A program made the translations under genes and the position numbers. Under the pieces are notes generated by a model that worked only from the letters and a program-made list of their open reading frames with translations, was not told where the DNA came from and did not search any database. Below are positions 44,432-53,691 of a DNA stretch of 64,000 nucleotides, in pieces. The stretch lies in contig CAWKCO010000005.1 of NCBI GenBank assembly GCA_963848175.1, positions 1-64,000 of the forward strand, given 5' to 3'. This stretch comes from JAMZMI01 sp963848175 (lineage in GTDB: Bacteria; Bacteroidota; Bacteroidia; Cytophagales; Cyclobacteriaceae). Each line of letters begins with the position of its first letter. The stretch's first letter is position 1.

Positions 44432-46858
44432 ATGAACGTGAAAAGCTTTCTTATATTTATCACTGTCATCATAATGACGATTGTAGTGTACGCTCAAAAT
44501 CAAGAAAATACAGTGACATTTTCTGATTTGGGAAGAGAATCGGTACGTTTTGATGATGACTGGAAGTTCTTCAGAGGAGGAGCAGAAGGAGCACATATAC
44601 CTCATTACAAGGATGAAAATTGGCGTTCGATCGAAGTTCCCCATGATTGGAGTTTAGAAAATTTGCCTGGAACTGATTCTCCATTTGATATGAATGCTAC
44701 CTCTCAAACCAATACGGGGTTTACGGTGGGTGGTACTGGCTGGTATCGCAAATCATTCACCGTAGAAAGTTCACAAAAAGGCAACCGCTTTTTGATTCAC
44801 TTCGAGGGGGTATACATGCGGTCCAGTGTTTGGTTGAATGGCAAATTGCTGGCCGAGCATCCCAATGGATATACGCCAATTATTTTGGATATTACCGATA
44901 AACTGAAGTTTGATGGAGCCAACGTCATTTCTGTACAGGTACAAAACGAAGGTACGAACAGTAGATGGTATTCAGGTTCGGGAATATATCGTCATGTATG
45001 GTTGGTGAAATATGCACCGGTGCACGCTGGATTTGAATCCACAGTGATTACTACCCCGAGCGTAAGTGAAACCAGCGCTCAGGTCGATGTGAAAAGTACC
45101 TTGCTCAATGAAACCAATGAATCAAAGTCTCTTTCGATCAAAACTTTGCTCATTGATCCAGATGGAAATGTGCTCACAGCAAAGGATGACGAGATCAAAA
45201 TTGATGCGAATAGTGAATCGGCTTTCAATCAAGTCTTTACTGTCAAATCTCCCAAAAGGTGGGGAATTTCCAGCCCTGATTTATATTCTGCTCGTGTGGA
45301 GGTTTATGAAAATGAGGTATTGGTAGATCAGGTGACAGAAAGGTTTGGAATTAGAAAGCTCTCTTTTGACGCAAAAAACGGCTTTCAACTCAATGATGAA
45401 ACCATCAAGCTGAAGGGTGGATGTATTCATCACGGGAATGGCCCATTAGGCGCTCGTGCTTATGATAGGGCAGAAGAACGCAAAATAGAATTACTAAAAG
45501 TCAGTGGGTACAATGCAGTTCGCATGGCTCATAATCCACCTTCTCCGGCATTGCTTCGCGCGTGTGACGAGCAGGGTATGCTCGTGATAGATGAGGCGTT
45601 TGATCAATGGAATACCTCCAAAAAACCTTTTGATTATCATCTTTACTTTGATCAGTGGTGGCAAAAGGATTTGAAGTCTGTGATCAGACGTGATGTAAAC
45701 CACCCTTCAATTATCATGTGGAGTATAGGCAATGAAATCCCCGACATGGATGACAGTGCTACTGTTGTGCTTTCGCAAAAAATAGGAGATTATACTCGGC
45801 AGCTCGACCCAACCCGACCAGTGACAGCTGCCGTGCATAACCACAATGGAAAAAAGGATCCATTTTTTGAAACGCTTGATGTAAAGGGCTATAACTATGG
45901 TAAGCACAAGTATGTGGAGGATCATGAACGTTTGCCCAATAGGGTGATGTACAGTAGCGAGAGTTATGCTTTAGAGGCTTTTGATTACTGGATGGGTGTG
46001 AGAGACAATGATTGGGTGATAGGTGATTTTGTGTGGACAGCATTTGATTATATAGGAGAGGCCAGCATTGGTTGGCTCGGATATTATCAGACCAAAGACT
46101 TTTTCCCGTGGAATTTGGCTTACTGTGGCGACATTGATATCTGTGGTTGGAAACGCCCACAATCTTACTATCGTGATGCACTTTGGATGAAAGATCAGAT
46201 TTCACTTTTTGTGCATCCTCCAACGCCTTCCTTTGAAGAAAATCCCAAAAGGGAATCGTGGAGCAAATGGCACTGGCAAGATGTGGTGGCTGAATGGAAC
46301 TGGGATGGTTACGAAAAACAAAAACTCACGGTAGATGTGTATTCTTCTTGTGATCAGGTTGAGCTCGTGCTCAATGGGAAATCTTTAGGTAAGAAAAAGA
46401 ATGGCAGGGCTAATGAATATATCTCCGCATGGGAGGTGCCTTACAAAGCGGGAAATCTAGTCGCAATAGGTTATATATCGGGAAAAGAGGTGAATAGATC
46501 TACCTTGTCCACTGCGACAGCTCCAACGAACATTTCAATATCAGCGGATCGTGACGTTTTGAAAGCTGGAGTTCAAGATTTGAGCTATATCACCGTACAG
46601 CTTTTGGACGAGAAAGGAAGAAAAAATCCTAAAATGGATCAGGAAGTAAGTTTTGAAATTTCGGGTTCGGGAGAAATCATCTCTGTGGCCAATGCCAACC
46701 CGATGAGTTTAGAAAGCTACGAAGGGCAATCAAGGAAAACCTGGAAGGGGCGATGTATGGTCGTAGTGAAGGCTGGGAGTGAAGCTGGTAAAATTATACT
46801 TACAGCCAAATCAAAAGGAATGGCAGCCAAATCCGTAGAAATTTTGGTAGAAGATTGA
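44432..46858 (+). CDS. GH2-family glycosidase (beta-galactosidase/beta-glucuronidase type)
   Basis: An 808-residue protein with signal peptide (FLIFITVIIMTIVVYAQ) and a GAGGAAT Shine-Dalgarno-like stretch. The GH2 sugar-binding domain (IEVPHDWSLENLPG), Ig-like domain and TIM barrel (IKLKGGCIHHGNGPLG, AVRMAHNPPSPALLRACDEQGMLVIDEAFDQW) are present. The acid/base Glu is in IIMWSIGNEIP and the nucleophile Glu in MYSSESYA. DUF4982-like and C-terminal Ig-like modules complete it. It overlaps the next gene by one base. Confidence 0.92.
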   Translation: MNVKSFLIFITVIIMTIVVYAQNQENTVTFSDLGRESVRFDDDWKFFRGGAEGAHIPHYKDENWRSIEVPHDWSLENLPGTDSPFDMNATSQTNTGFTVGGTGWYRKSFTVESSQKGNRFLIHFEGVYMRSSVWLNGKLLAEHPNGYTPIILDITDKLKFDGANVISVQVQNEGTNSRWYSGSGIYRHVWLVKYAPVHAGFESTVITTPSVSETSAQVDVKSTLLNETNESKSLSIKTLLIDPDGNVLTAKDDEIKIDANSESAFNQVFTVKSPKRWGISSPDLYSARVEVYENEVLVDQVTERFGIRKLSFDAKNGFQLNDETIKLKGGCIHHGNGPLGARAYDRAEERKIELLKVSGYNAVRMAHNPPSPALLRACDEQGMLVIDEAFDQWNTSKKPFDYHLYFDQWWQKDLKSVIRRDVNHPSIIMWSIGNEIPDMDDSATVVLSQKIGDYTRQLDPTRPVTAAVHNHNGKKDPFFETLDVKGYNYGKHKYVEDHERLPNRVMYSSESYALEAFDYWMGVRDNDWVIGDFVWTAFDYIGEASIGWLGYYQTKDFFPWNLAYCGDIDICGWKRPQSYYRDALWMKDQISLFVHPPTPSFEENPKRESWSKWHWQDVVAEWNWDGYEKQKLTVDVYSSCDQVELVLNGKSLGKKKNGRANEYISAWEVPYKAGNLVAIGYISGKEVNRSTLSTATAPTNISISADRDVLKAGVQDLSYITVQLLDEKGRKNPKMDQEVSFEISGSGEIISVANANPMSLESYEGQSRKTWKGRCMVVVKAGSEAGKIILTAKSKGMAAKSVEILVED

Positions 46859-49146
46859 TGATGATAAATAGCCGAAAATTGATATCAGTTTGTCGAGCAA
46901 TCGCTTTGCTCATGATCATGACGAGTACATTTTATTTGAATGCTCAGAAAAGGCAACAAATAGATTACGTCAATCCTTATATCGCCACGGCTATGAAAGG
47001 AGATGGCGGTCTGGCCTTGAGCGTGGGACCTCCCTTCACTATGACCAATTTTTCACCCCAAACAAGTGAAAACCGTATCAATCGAATGTATTATGTCTAT
47101 GAGGACACTACGATTCACGGTTTTATTGCAAGCCATCAGCCCACTGTCTGGATGGGGGATTATGGCTATGTCTCGGTGATGCCGGAAATAGGCAAACTGA
47201 AAAGTAAGCCGATTGACCGCAAACTGGCTTTCAGTCATGAAGACGAGCAAGTAAGTCCTTATTATTATTCCGTGAAAATGAAAGCAGAAACGGGCGATCA
47301 GATTCAAGCGGAAATAGCCGCTACGGAGCGTTGTGGAATCATACAATTTACCTTTCCTGAAGCTAAAGAAGCACATTTGGTGGTTCAGTCTATCAATGTG
47401 GATGATGTACAGGACACCTCATGGATGATAGGCGTAAATGCTATTGATCGGAGAGCTCAACTAAAAGCCTTTGTGCAATTTGATCCAATCAAAAAGGAAA
47501 TTACCGGATACAATCCTGATAATCATTGCTTGCATTTGGGGCCTGAGCTGAAAAATTTCAAAGGCTATTTTGTGATACAATTTGACAAAGACTTTACACA
47601 GTTTGGTACATGGAACAACGAGGAAGTATTTCCTGGATTGGCGCAGCTAGAGGGTCAGAAGAGATTGGGAGCTTATGTGAGTTTTAGCACCAAAAATAAG
47701 GAGAAAGTGAAGGTCAAAATAGCTACTTCTTTTATTAGCATAGATCAAGCCAGGGAGAATATGCAAAAGGAAATTCCTCATTGGAATTTGGAGAAAATAG
47801 CGCAGCAAACTCGTGAATTGTGGCAGGACAATCTTTCAAAAATCACGGTGGAAGGCGTGTCAGACGAGCAGAAGACCATTTTTTACACAGCGTACTATCA
47901 CAGCCTGTTGTTTCCCAGGTTGTTTTCAGAATACGGTCGGTATTACAGTGCCTTTGATGATCAGGTACATGAAGGCGTTTCTTATACAGATTTTTCGCTT
48001 TGGGACACTTTTAGGGCTTTGCATCCATTTCTGATTTTTGTTCAGGACGAGCGTGTGTCTGAAATGATCACAGCGATGCTACAGATGTATGTAGAAGGTG
48101 GACGGCTACCAATGTGGCCAAATCCCATGGAAACCAATATTATGATAGGTACGCATGCTGATGCGGTGATTGCAGATGCCTACGTGAAAGGTGTGCGTGA
48201 TTACGATATAAACCTTGCTTATAATGCCATGAGGAAAGATGCCATGATGGCGCCAAAATCTGATAACTATCGAAACAGGTTTAGTGATAGGCAGGAGTGG
48301 ACGGGCTATGAAGCACAGGCTGGTTTGCAATTTTTTCATACACTCGGTTACGTTCCAGCTGATTTGAAAGCTGAGTCTGTTTCTCGTACGATCGAGTATG
48401 GAGTGGATGACTATTGCATCGCACAAGTAGCTAAGGACTTAGGAAAAATGGATGATTATGAAAAGCTCATGTCATGGTCTAAAAACTATAAAAACCTCTA
48501 TAATGAAAAGACAGGATTCTTATCTCCTAGGAAATATGATGGTTCTTGGTTCCCGAATCGATTTGATGGCTTCACAGAAGGTAGTCCATGGACTTACTTA
48601 TTCGGTGCGATGCACGATGTGGAGGGCATGATTGAAATGATCGGAGGGGCGGAGCAGTTTGTTGCCAAGCTTGATCAAAATTTTGAAGAGGATCATTATC
48701 GACATGACAATGAGCCAGGTCATCATTACATCTATTTGTATAACTACGCTGGTCAGCCTTGGAAAACACAAGAGCTCGTCCGCAAACACACCAGAGAAAA
48801 TTACCGAAACACACCAGATGGAATCAATGGAAATGATGATTGTGGTCAAATGTCTGCGTGGTACATGTTCAGCGTAATGGGATTTTATCCAGTCACACCT
48901 GCTTCTGGTGAATACAGCATTGGGGCGCCACAGTTCCCAAAAATCACCATGAACTATGCCGTCAAAGGCGAGCGCAAAAAACTGGAAATCGTGGCAAAAA
49001 ATCTTTCTGAAGAAAACATGTATGTTCAGTCTGTGACATTGGATGGAAAAAAGTTGAGCAAGCCTGTTATCACACATGAGCAAATCCTGAATGGCACCAG
49101 ATTGGAATTTATAATGAGTAATAAACCCAACTATGATTGGAAATGA
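46858..49146 (+). CDS. GH92-family alpha-mannosidase-like enzyme (divergent N-terminus)
   Basis: About 762 residues from ATG 46858, sharing its A with the GH2 stop codon (TTG 46855 and ATG 46861 are alternatives). Signal peptide AIALLMIMTSTFYLNAQ. The GH92 catalytic barrel is clear: NEPGHHYIYLYNYAGQPWKTQ and GNDDCGQMSAWYMFSVMGFYPV. The N-terminal region, however, reads NPYIATAMKGDGGLALSVGPPFTM instead of the usual GTGG...GHTFPGA, so part of the substrate pocket has changed. GH92 enzymes are Ca-dependent exo-alpha-mannosidases. A second, canonical GH92 follows with a 14-base overlap. Confidence 0.9.
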   Translation: MMINSRKLISVCRAIALLMIMTSTFYLNAQKRQQIDYVNPYIATAMKGDGGLALSVGPPFTMTNFSPQTSENRINRMYYVYEDTTIHGFIASHQPTVWMGDYGYVSVMPEIGKLKSKPIDRKLAFSHEDEQVSPYYYSVKMKAETGDQIQAEIAATERCGIIQFTFPEAKEAHLVVQSINVDDVQDTSWMIGVNAIDRRAQLKAFVQFDPIKKEITGYNPDNHCLHLGPELKNFKGYFVIQFDKDFTQFGTWNNEEVFPGLAQLEGQKRLGAYVSFSTKNKEKVKVKIATSFISIDQARENMQKEIPHWNLEKIAQQTRELWQDNLSKITVEGVSDEQKTIFYTAYYHSLLFPRLFSEYGRYYSAFDDQVHEGVSYTDFSLWDTFRALHPFLIFVQDERVSEMITAMLQMYVEGGRLPMWPNPMETNIMIGTHADAVIADAYVKGVRDYDINLAYNAMRKDAMMAPKSDNYRNRFSDRQEWTGYEAQAGLQFFHTLGYVPADLKAESVSRTIEYGVDDYCIAQVAKDLGKMDDYEKLMSWSKNYKNLYNEKTGFLSPRKYDGSWFPNRFDGFTEGSPWTYLFGAMHDVEGMIEMIGGAEQFVAKLDQNFEEDHYRHDNEPGHHYIYLYNYAGQPWKTQELVRKHTRENYRNTPDGINGNDDCGQMSAWYMFSVMGFYPVTPASGEYSIGAPQFPKITMNYAVKGERKKLEIVAKNLSEENMYVQSVTLDGKKLSKPVITHEQILNGTRLEFIMSNKPNYDWK

Positions 49147-51367
49147 GAAAAAGATCAAGGTCAATCACCTCGACTTGTCACGAAAATATCACTTTTCAAT
49201 GACAGGTTTTTGGCTATGTTTGATCCTGTTTTGGTCGTGCTCTACTACGAAAATCACATCTGAAAGTGAGACGTTAGATTTTGCTCGGTTTGTCAATCCA
49301 TTCATTGGGACATCTGGAACTGGACACACATTTCCCGGTGCTACTGTGCCATTTGGTATGGTACAGCTCAGCCCACGAACTGGCAATTATCGATGGGAGT
49401 ATACTGCGGGTTATCAATATGGTGATTCTGCCGTTTTGGGTTTTACCCACACCCAACTAAATGGGACGGGGATCGCTGATTTGGGTGATATTTTGATGTT
49501 ACCCTTTATGAATGTGGAGGCCAGTGAAGGGATGAAAGTGGCTTTTTCTAAAGAGAAGGAAGCGGCCAGTCCGGGTTACTACACCACCTATCTTACCGAT
49601 GAAAAGATCAAGGTAGAGCTTACGTCAGGGCAGCATACCGGGTACCATAAATACACATTCGATGAGGGCGGTGAAGCTAAAATCCTCATCAGCCTTACTA
49701 ACATTCTTTTTTCATGGGGCGATTCTACCCAGTCGCGCGTGTTGGATGCACAAATCGTGCAAGAGGATGCGCATACACTTTCAGGGTATAGTCATTCCAG
49801 GTTTTGGGCTGATAGAAAGGTTTTTTTCACCATCGAATTCAGCAAGCCATTCGATTCGATACTGTACTTGCCAGCAACAGGTCAACGTGCAACAACGCTA
49901 AATTATAAGGTGAAAGCTGGAGATCAGATTGAAGCGAAAGTGGGTATTTCTTCGGTAAGTATAGCTGGCGCAAAGCAAAACTTGGAGTTGGAATCTATTG
50001 GAAAGACCTTTGAAGATGTGAGGAAAGCAGCTCGGGATGAATGGAATAACCATCTATCGAAGATAGCCATTGAAGGTGATGATGCTGACAAGGCCAATTT
50101 TTACACATCAATGTATCATTTGTTCATTCAACCCAATAACATTGCGGATGTAGATGGACAGTATCGTGGCTCGGATGATACCATAAGAATTTCTTCTACG
50201 GGTGATCATTATTCAACTTTGTCTATTTGGGATACCTACAGGGCAGCACATCCCCTATACACTATTTTGACACCTGACAAAAACCGAGCTTTTGTAAGTG
50301 CCATGCTTCGTCAGGCAAAGATTCAGGGGTATTTACCGATTTGGGCACTGTGGGGAAAAGAAACTCATTGCATGATAGGCAATCATGCTGTTCCCATTTT
50401 GGTAGATGCTTATTTCAAGGGACAGCTTTCCGAAGATCCTGAGGAAGTATATAATGTGATTAAAAAATCCCTTACTCGGAATCTATGGGGCAAATACAAC
50501 TGGAAGATCTATGATCGGTACGGCTATTTTCCTTTTGATATAGTTAAAGTTGAATCCGTTTCTCGCACTTTGGAGGCTACAATCGACGACTGGGCAGCAG
50601 CCCAAATGGCCAAGGCATTGGGCAAAGTCGAGGATTATGAATTTTTTATTCGTCGGGCAGAGAACTATAGCCATTTGTTTGATACTACTTATAATCTGAT
50701 GCGTCCCAAAAACAGCATGGGAGCGTGGCAGATTCCTTTCGATCCTTTTCGGATTTCACATGCAGGAAGTGCGGGGGGAGCCTATACGGAAGGCAATGCA
50801 TGGCAATATTCGTGGCATGTGCAGCACAATCCAGAGGGCTTGGTTCATCTGATGGGAGGAAAGGAGGCTTTTGTGCAAAAGTTGGATTCGCTGTTCAGCC
50901 TAGAAAGAGAGTTGAGTAAAGAAGGTTTTGTTTCCGATGTGAGCGGCCTCATTGGACAGTATGCACATGGTAATGAACCTAGCCATCATGTGGCTTATCT
51001 GTACAATTATGCTGGTGCACCAGAGAAGACCAGAGTCATGATTCCGAAGATATTGAAGTCTCAATATGCCAACCGTGCGGATGGCCTTAGCGGCAATGAC
51101 GATTGTGGACAGATGAGTGCATGGTACATTTTTAGTTCACTTGGTTTTTATCCAGTAAATCCCGCATCTGGAAAATATGACCTGGGGATACCAGCTTTTT
51201 CCAAGGCCAAAATCAACCTGGAGGATGGTAAGACTTTTGAAATTCGTCGTGTAGGTACTGGTGAAAACCTGAAGCAAATCTCCCTCAATGGTCAGCCATT
51301 GGATCGATTGTATATCACACATGAGGAGATTGTAAATGGCGGCCATCTGGCATTCATCTTAGACTGA
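49133..51367 (+). CDS. GH92-family alpha-mannosidase, lipoprotein
   Basis: A 744-residue protein. ATG 49133 overlaps the previous gene by 14 bases; ATG 49199 is an alternative that leaves a compact SPII signal (GFWLCLILFWSC). It carries the full canonical GH92 N-terminus (NPFIGTSGTGHTFPGATVPFGMVQ) and catalytic region (NEPSHHVAYLYNYAGAPEKTR, GNDDCGQMSAWYIFSSLGFYPV). It should trim alpha-linked mannose, anchored at the outer membrane. Together with the upstream paralogue it forms a translationally coupled pair. Confidence 0.93.
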   Translation: MIGNEKKIKVNHLDLSRKYHFSMTGFWLCLILFWSCSTTKITSESETLDFARFVNPFIGTSGTGHTFPGATVPFGMVQLSPRTGNYRWEYTAGYQYGDSAVLGFTHTQLNGTGIADLGDILMLPFMNVEASEGMKVAFSKEKEAASPGYYTTYLTDEKIKVELTSGQHTGYHKYTFDEGGEAKILISLTNILFSWGDSTQSRVLDAQIVQEDAHTLSGYSHSRFWADRKVFFTIEFSKPFDSILYLPATGQRATTLNYKVKAGDQIEAKVGISSVSIAGAKQNLELESIGKTFEDVRKAARDEWNNHLSKIAIEGDDADKANFYTSMYHLFIQPNNIADVDGQYRGSDDTIRISSTGDHYSTLSIWDTYRAAHPLYTILTPDKNRAFVSAMLRQAKIQGYLPIWALWGKETHCMIGNHAVPILVDAYFKGQLSEDPEEVYNVIKKSLTRNLWGKYNWKIYDRYGYFPFDIVKVESVSRTLEATIDDWAAAQMAKALGKVEDYEFFIRRAENYSHLFDTTYNLMRPKNSMGAWQIPFDPFRISHAGSAGGAYTEGNAWQYSWHVQHNPEGLVHLMGGKEAFVQKLDSLFSLERELSKEGFVSDVSGLIGQYAHGNEPSHHVAYLYNYAGAPEKTRVMIPKILKSQYANRADGLSGNDDCGQMSAWYIFSSLGFYPVNPASGKYDLGIPAFSKAKINLEDGKTFEIRRVGTGENLKQISLNGQPLDRLYITHEEIVNGGHLAFILD

Positions 51368-51398
51368 TTAATTTTTTTCTACTTGGTAAAACGTCAAA

Positions 51399-53546
51399 AT
51401 GAAAATATTTAGCATGAACAATAGGAAAAGATTAGTGCTCATTGCGCTATTTATTTCGGTTAATATTCCTGTCGCGACTGCTCAATATGCCACATGGATC
51501 GACGATACACTTGTACTGAATAATGGGCTGGTTGAGCGGGTCATAGTGTTACCATCAGCGAGTACGCGCGACGCTCATTTTGTGACCACTTCTTATCAAC
51601 CAGTTACCGGAAAATTTGACTTTTTCAGAAATGAAAACCCTGATTTTTCATTTCAGTTAGATGATATCCAATATACCGGATTGAGTGATTGGACTTTGGT
51701 AAGAGTACAAGGTTTGAAAGATGATTTTGAAAGCGATGGAGCAAAAGTAATTTTGAGGAGTAAAGATGCAAAAGTTGAGTTGGAAATCAATTTTTTGTTG
51801 TACCCTGAATTGCCAGTAATTAGAAAGAGCTTAACGGTTAAAAACTTAACTGACGCATCAGTTTCTTTGGAATCGGTGGATATAGAAAAGTTTCTGGTGA
51901 CGGACTATTACCCGTCCACTTTTAGCTGGGTCTATAGTGACTATGGTCGAAGAAAGTCCCTTGGGCCATACGAAAGCAATCTGCAAGACGCGCTTGTGAT
52001 CTTGCATAATATGGACTGGGAAGCAGGTATCGTTATTGGGAATGAAGCCACTGGCGTACTTAAACGCACAGCGATTTTTTGGGAAGCTCCCGAGATCGTT
52101 GCAGGGCTTACTCATGAGAATGCGAGATACCCGTTTCTTAAATGGATAGAGCCAGGAGAAGCTTTCACTACGTCAGAGGTTTTTACCATGGTTTACAACA
52201 ATCAGAAAACCCCGGATAATATGCTGAATAAAGCAGTGCCTGATTATGTGAGAAATCATTTGGGAACCAGACTTTCTGAGTTAACAGAAAAACCCACATT
52301 CGTTTACAATACATGGAATCCATTTGAAAAAAATATAAATGAAAAGCTCATAATGGATTTGGCAAAAGCTGCTGCCGCTGCGGGAATGAAAGAGTTTGTG
52401 ATAGACGATGGGTGGAATGCCAACTACGGAGACTGGGAGATTGATTATGAGAAGTTTCCAAATGGTCTCAAGCCAGTTTTTGATTACATTAAATCATTGG
52501 GTATGAAGCCCGGCCTCTGGATCAGCGTGGGTAGCGCTTCGGAGGATAGTAAAGTTTTTCAGGAGCATCCAGAGTGGTTTATCAAAGATAAGAAGGGCAA
52601 TATTGGCAATCTTCACGCTGATCATGACAATACGAAATTTTATTCAGCATGTTTTACAACAGGGTGGAAGGATTACATTAAAGACATTCTACTAAAGTTG
52701 GCATTGGATTACGGTTTGGAATACGTGAAACTTGATTTTTCGGTAGTCTCAAGTGCATACATTTTTGATAGTGAACGATCGGGCTGTTATGCCAAGGATC
52801 ACGATGGGCACAAAGACCAGCGCGAGTCGATATATGCCAACTATGAGCGCATGTGGGAATTGTTTGATGAACTACATGAAGCAAAACCCAACCTTTTTAT
52901 TGATTGTACTTTTGAAACCATGGGCGGACTTCAAATGATAGATTATGCAATGCTCAAACACGCAGAGGGAAATTGGCTTTCCAACTTTGATGGGGAAAAG
53001 GGAGAAAAAACAGATTTGCGCGTGCGCAACATGGCGTGGTGGAGGTCGCCTGCTATTCCAGCCACAGCGCTGGTAATCGGCAATCCTCAGATGCAGGATG
53101 AAGGTTGGGAAATGCACATCAAATCGATTTATGGAGCCTTGCCCATTATGCTTGGCGACCCGAGAGAACTTTCGGCGGGCCATTTAAATACCTATAAGCG
53201 TCATGCAGATTGGTTACAAAAGATGCAAAAACAATATGACGTAATGAGCTTTCGTCAGGATCTGCCAGGTTTTGGAGAACCTACCGAGGGGTTTTGGGAT
53301 GGCTATGCACGGATCAATACCGAAACCAAAAACGGTGGGTTTGTCGGAGTGTTTAGACATGGTGCGTTAAATGATTACCAGAGAGTGACTGTTAATTATT
53401 TAGATCAGTCTTCATTTTATGGCGTCTATGATATCCAAGGTAAACGCCTCTTCAAGCTCACAGGTAAGCAGCTTTTGAATGAAGGTTTTATGGTTCAATT
53501 GAAAGAAAAATACGATGGAAAACTGTTCGAAATACGAAGGTTGTAA
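51399..53546 (+). CDS. GH36-family alpha-galactosidase
   Basis: A 715-residue protein with signal peptide (LVLIALFISVNIPVATAQ). N-terminal beta-supersandwich, then the clan-D barrel: YNTWNPFEKNINEKLI, EFVIDDGWNANYGDWEID, GMKPGLWISVGSASED and YVKLDFS with nucleophile Asp446. The usual GH36 length and order are kept. It probably releases terminal alpha-galactose. It closes the run of same-direction genes that starts at GH3; a weak hairpin and a candidate regulator site follow. Confidence 0.9.
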   Translation: MKIFSMNNRKRLVLIALFISVNIPVATAQYATWIDDTLVLNNGLVERVIVLPSASTRDAHFVTTSYQPVTGKFDFFRNENPDFSFQLDDIQYTGLSDWTLVRVQGLKDDFESDGAKVILRSKDAKVELEINFLLYPELPVIRKSLTVKNLTDASVSLESVDIEKFLVTDYYPSTFSWVYSDYGRRKSLGPYESNLQDALVILHNMDWEAGIVIGNEATGVLKRTAIFWEAPEIVAGLTHENARYPFLKWIEPGEAFTTSEVFTMVYNNQKTPDNMLNKAVPDYVRNHLGTRLSELTEKPTFVYNTWNPFEKNINEKLIMDLAKAAAAAGMKEFVIDDGWNANYGDWEIDYEKFPNGLKPVFDYIKSLGMKPGLWISVGSASEDSKVFQEHPEWFIKDKKGNIGNLHADHDNTKFYSACFTTGWKDYIKDILLKLALDYGLEYVKLDFSVVSSAYIFDSERSGCYAKDHDGHKDQRESIYANYERMWELFDELHEAKPNLFIDCTFETMGGLQMIDYAMLKHAEGNWLSNFDGEKGEKTDLRVRNMAWWRSPAIPATALVIGNPQMQDEGWEMHIKSIYGALPIMLGDPRELSAGHLNTYKRHADWLQKMQKQYDVMSFRQDLPGFGEPTEGFWDGYARINTETKNGGFVGVFRHGALNDYQRVTVNYLDQSSFYGVYDIQGKRLFKLTGKQLLNEGFMVQLKEKYDGKLFEIRRL

Positions 53547-53583
53547 TACACCGGTAAAGTTCTTTATGCACTATTCAAAGTTC

Positions 53584-53604
53584 AAAAGATTGTCAAAATC
53601 TTTT
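53584..53604 (+). terminator. Weak hairpin after GH36
   Basis: AAAAGAT and ATCTTTT, a 7-bp AT-rich stem with a 7-nt loop. It may end the GH3-GH36 transcript. Confidence 0.35.
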
Positions 53605-53626
53605 CAATAATATAAAATGAGAGGTG

Positions 53627-53645
53627 ATTGGTGAAAACTGCACCA
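53627..53645 (+). promoter_or_regulatory. Candidate HTCS-binding motif upstream of the beta-helix gene
   Basis: ATTGGTGAAAACTGCACCA, sharing GGTGAAAA-TGCAC with the 23726 and 55641 sites. It lies 47 bases before the ATG at 53692. Confidence 0.45.
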
Positions 53646-53691
53646 TCATTCAGGGAGCAACCGCAGAACTTCGATAGCAAGAATCATAACT

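Noticed and set aside
28971..53556. Shared 12-mer AATACACCGGTA at ~28972 and ~53546
   Set aside because: A single 12-base match between two places in 64 kb is expected by chance, and the flanks do not match.
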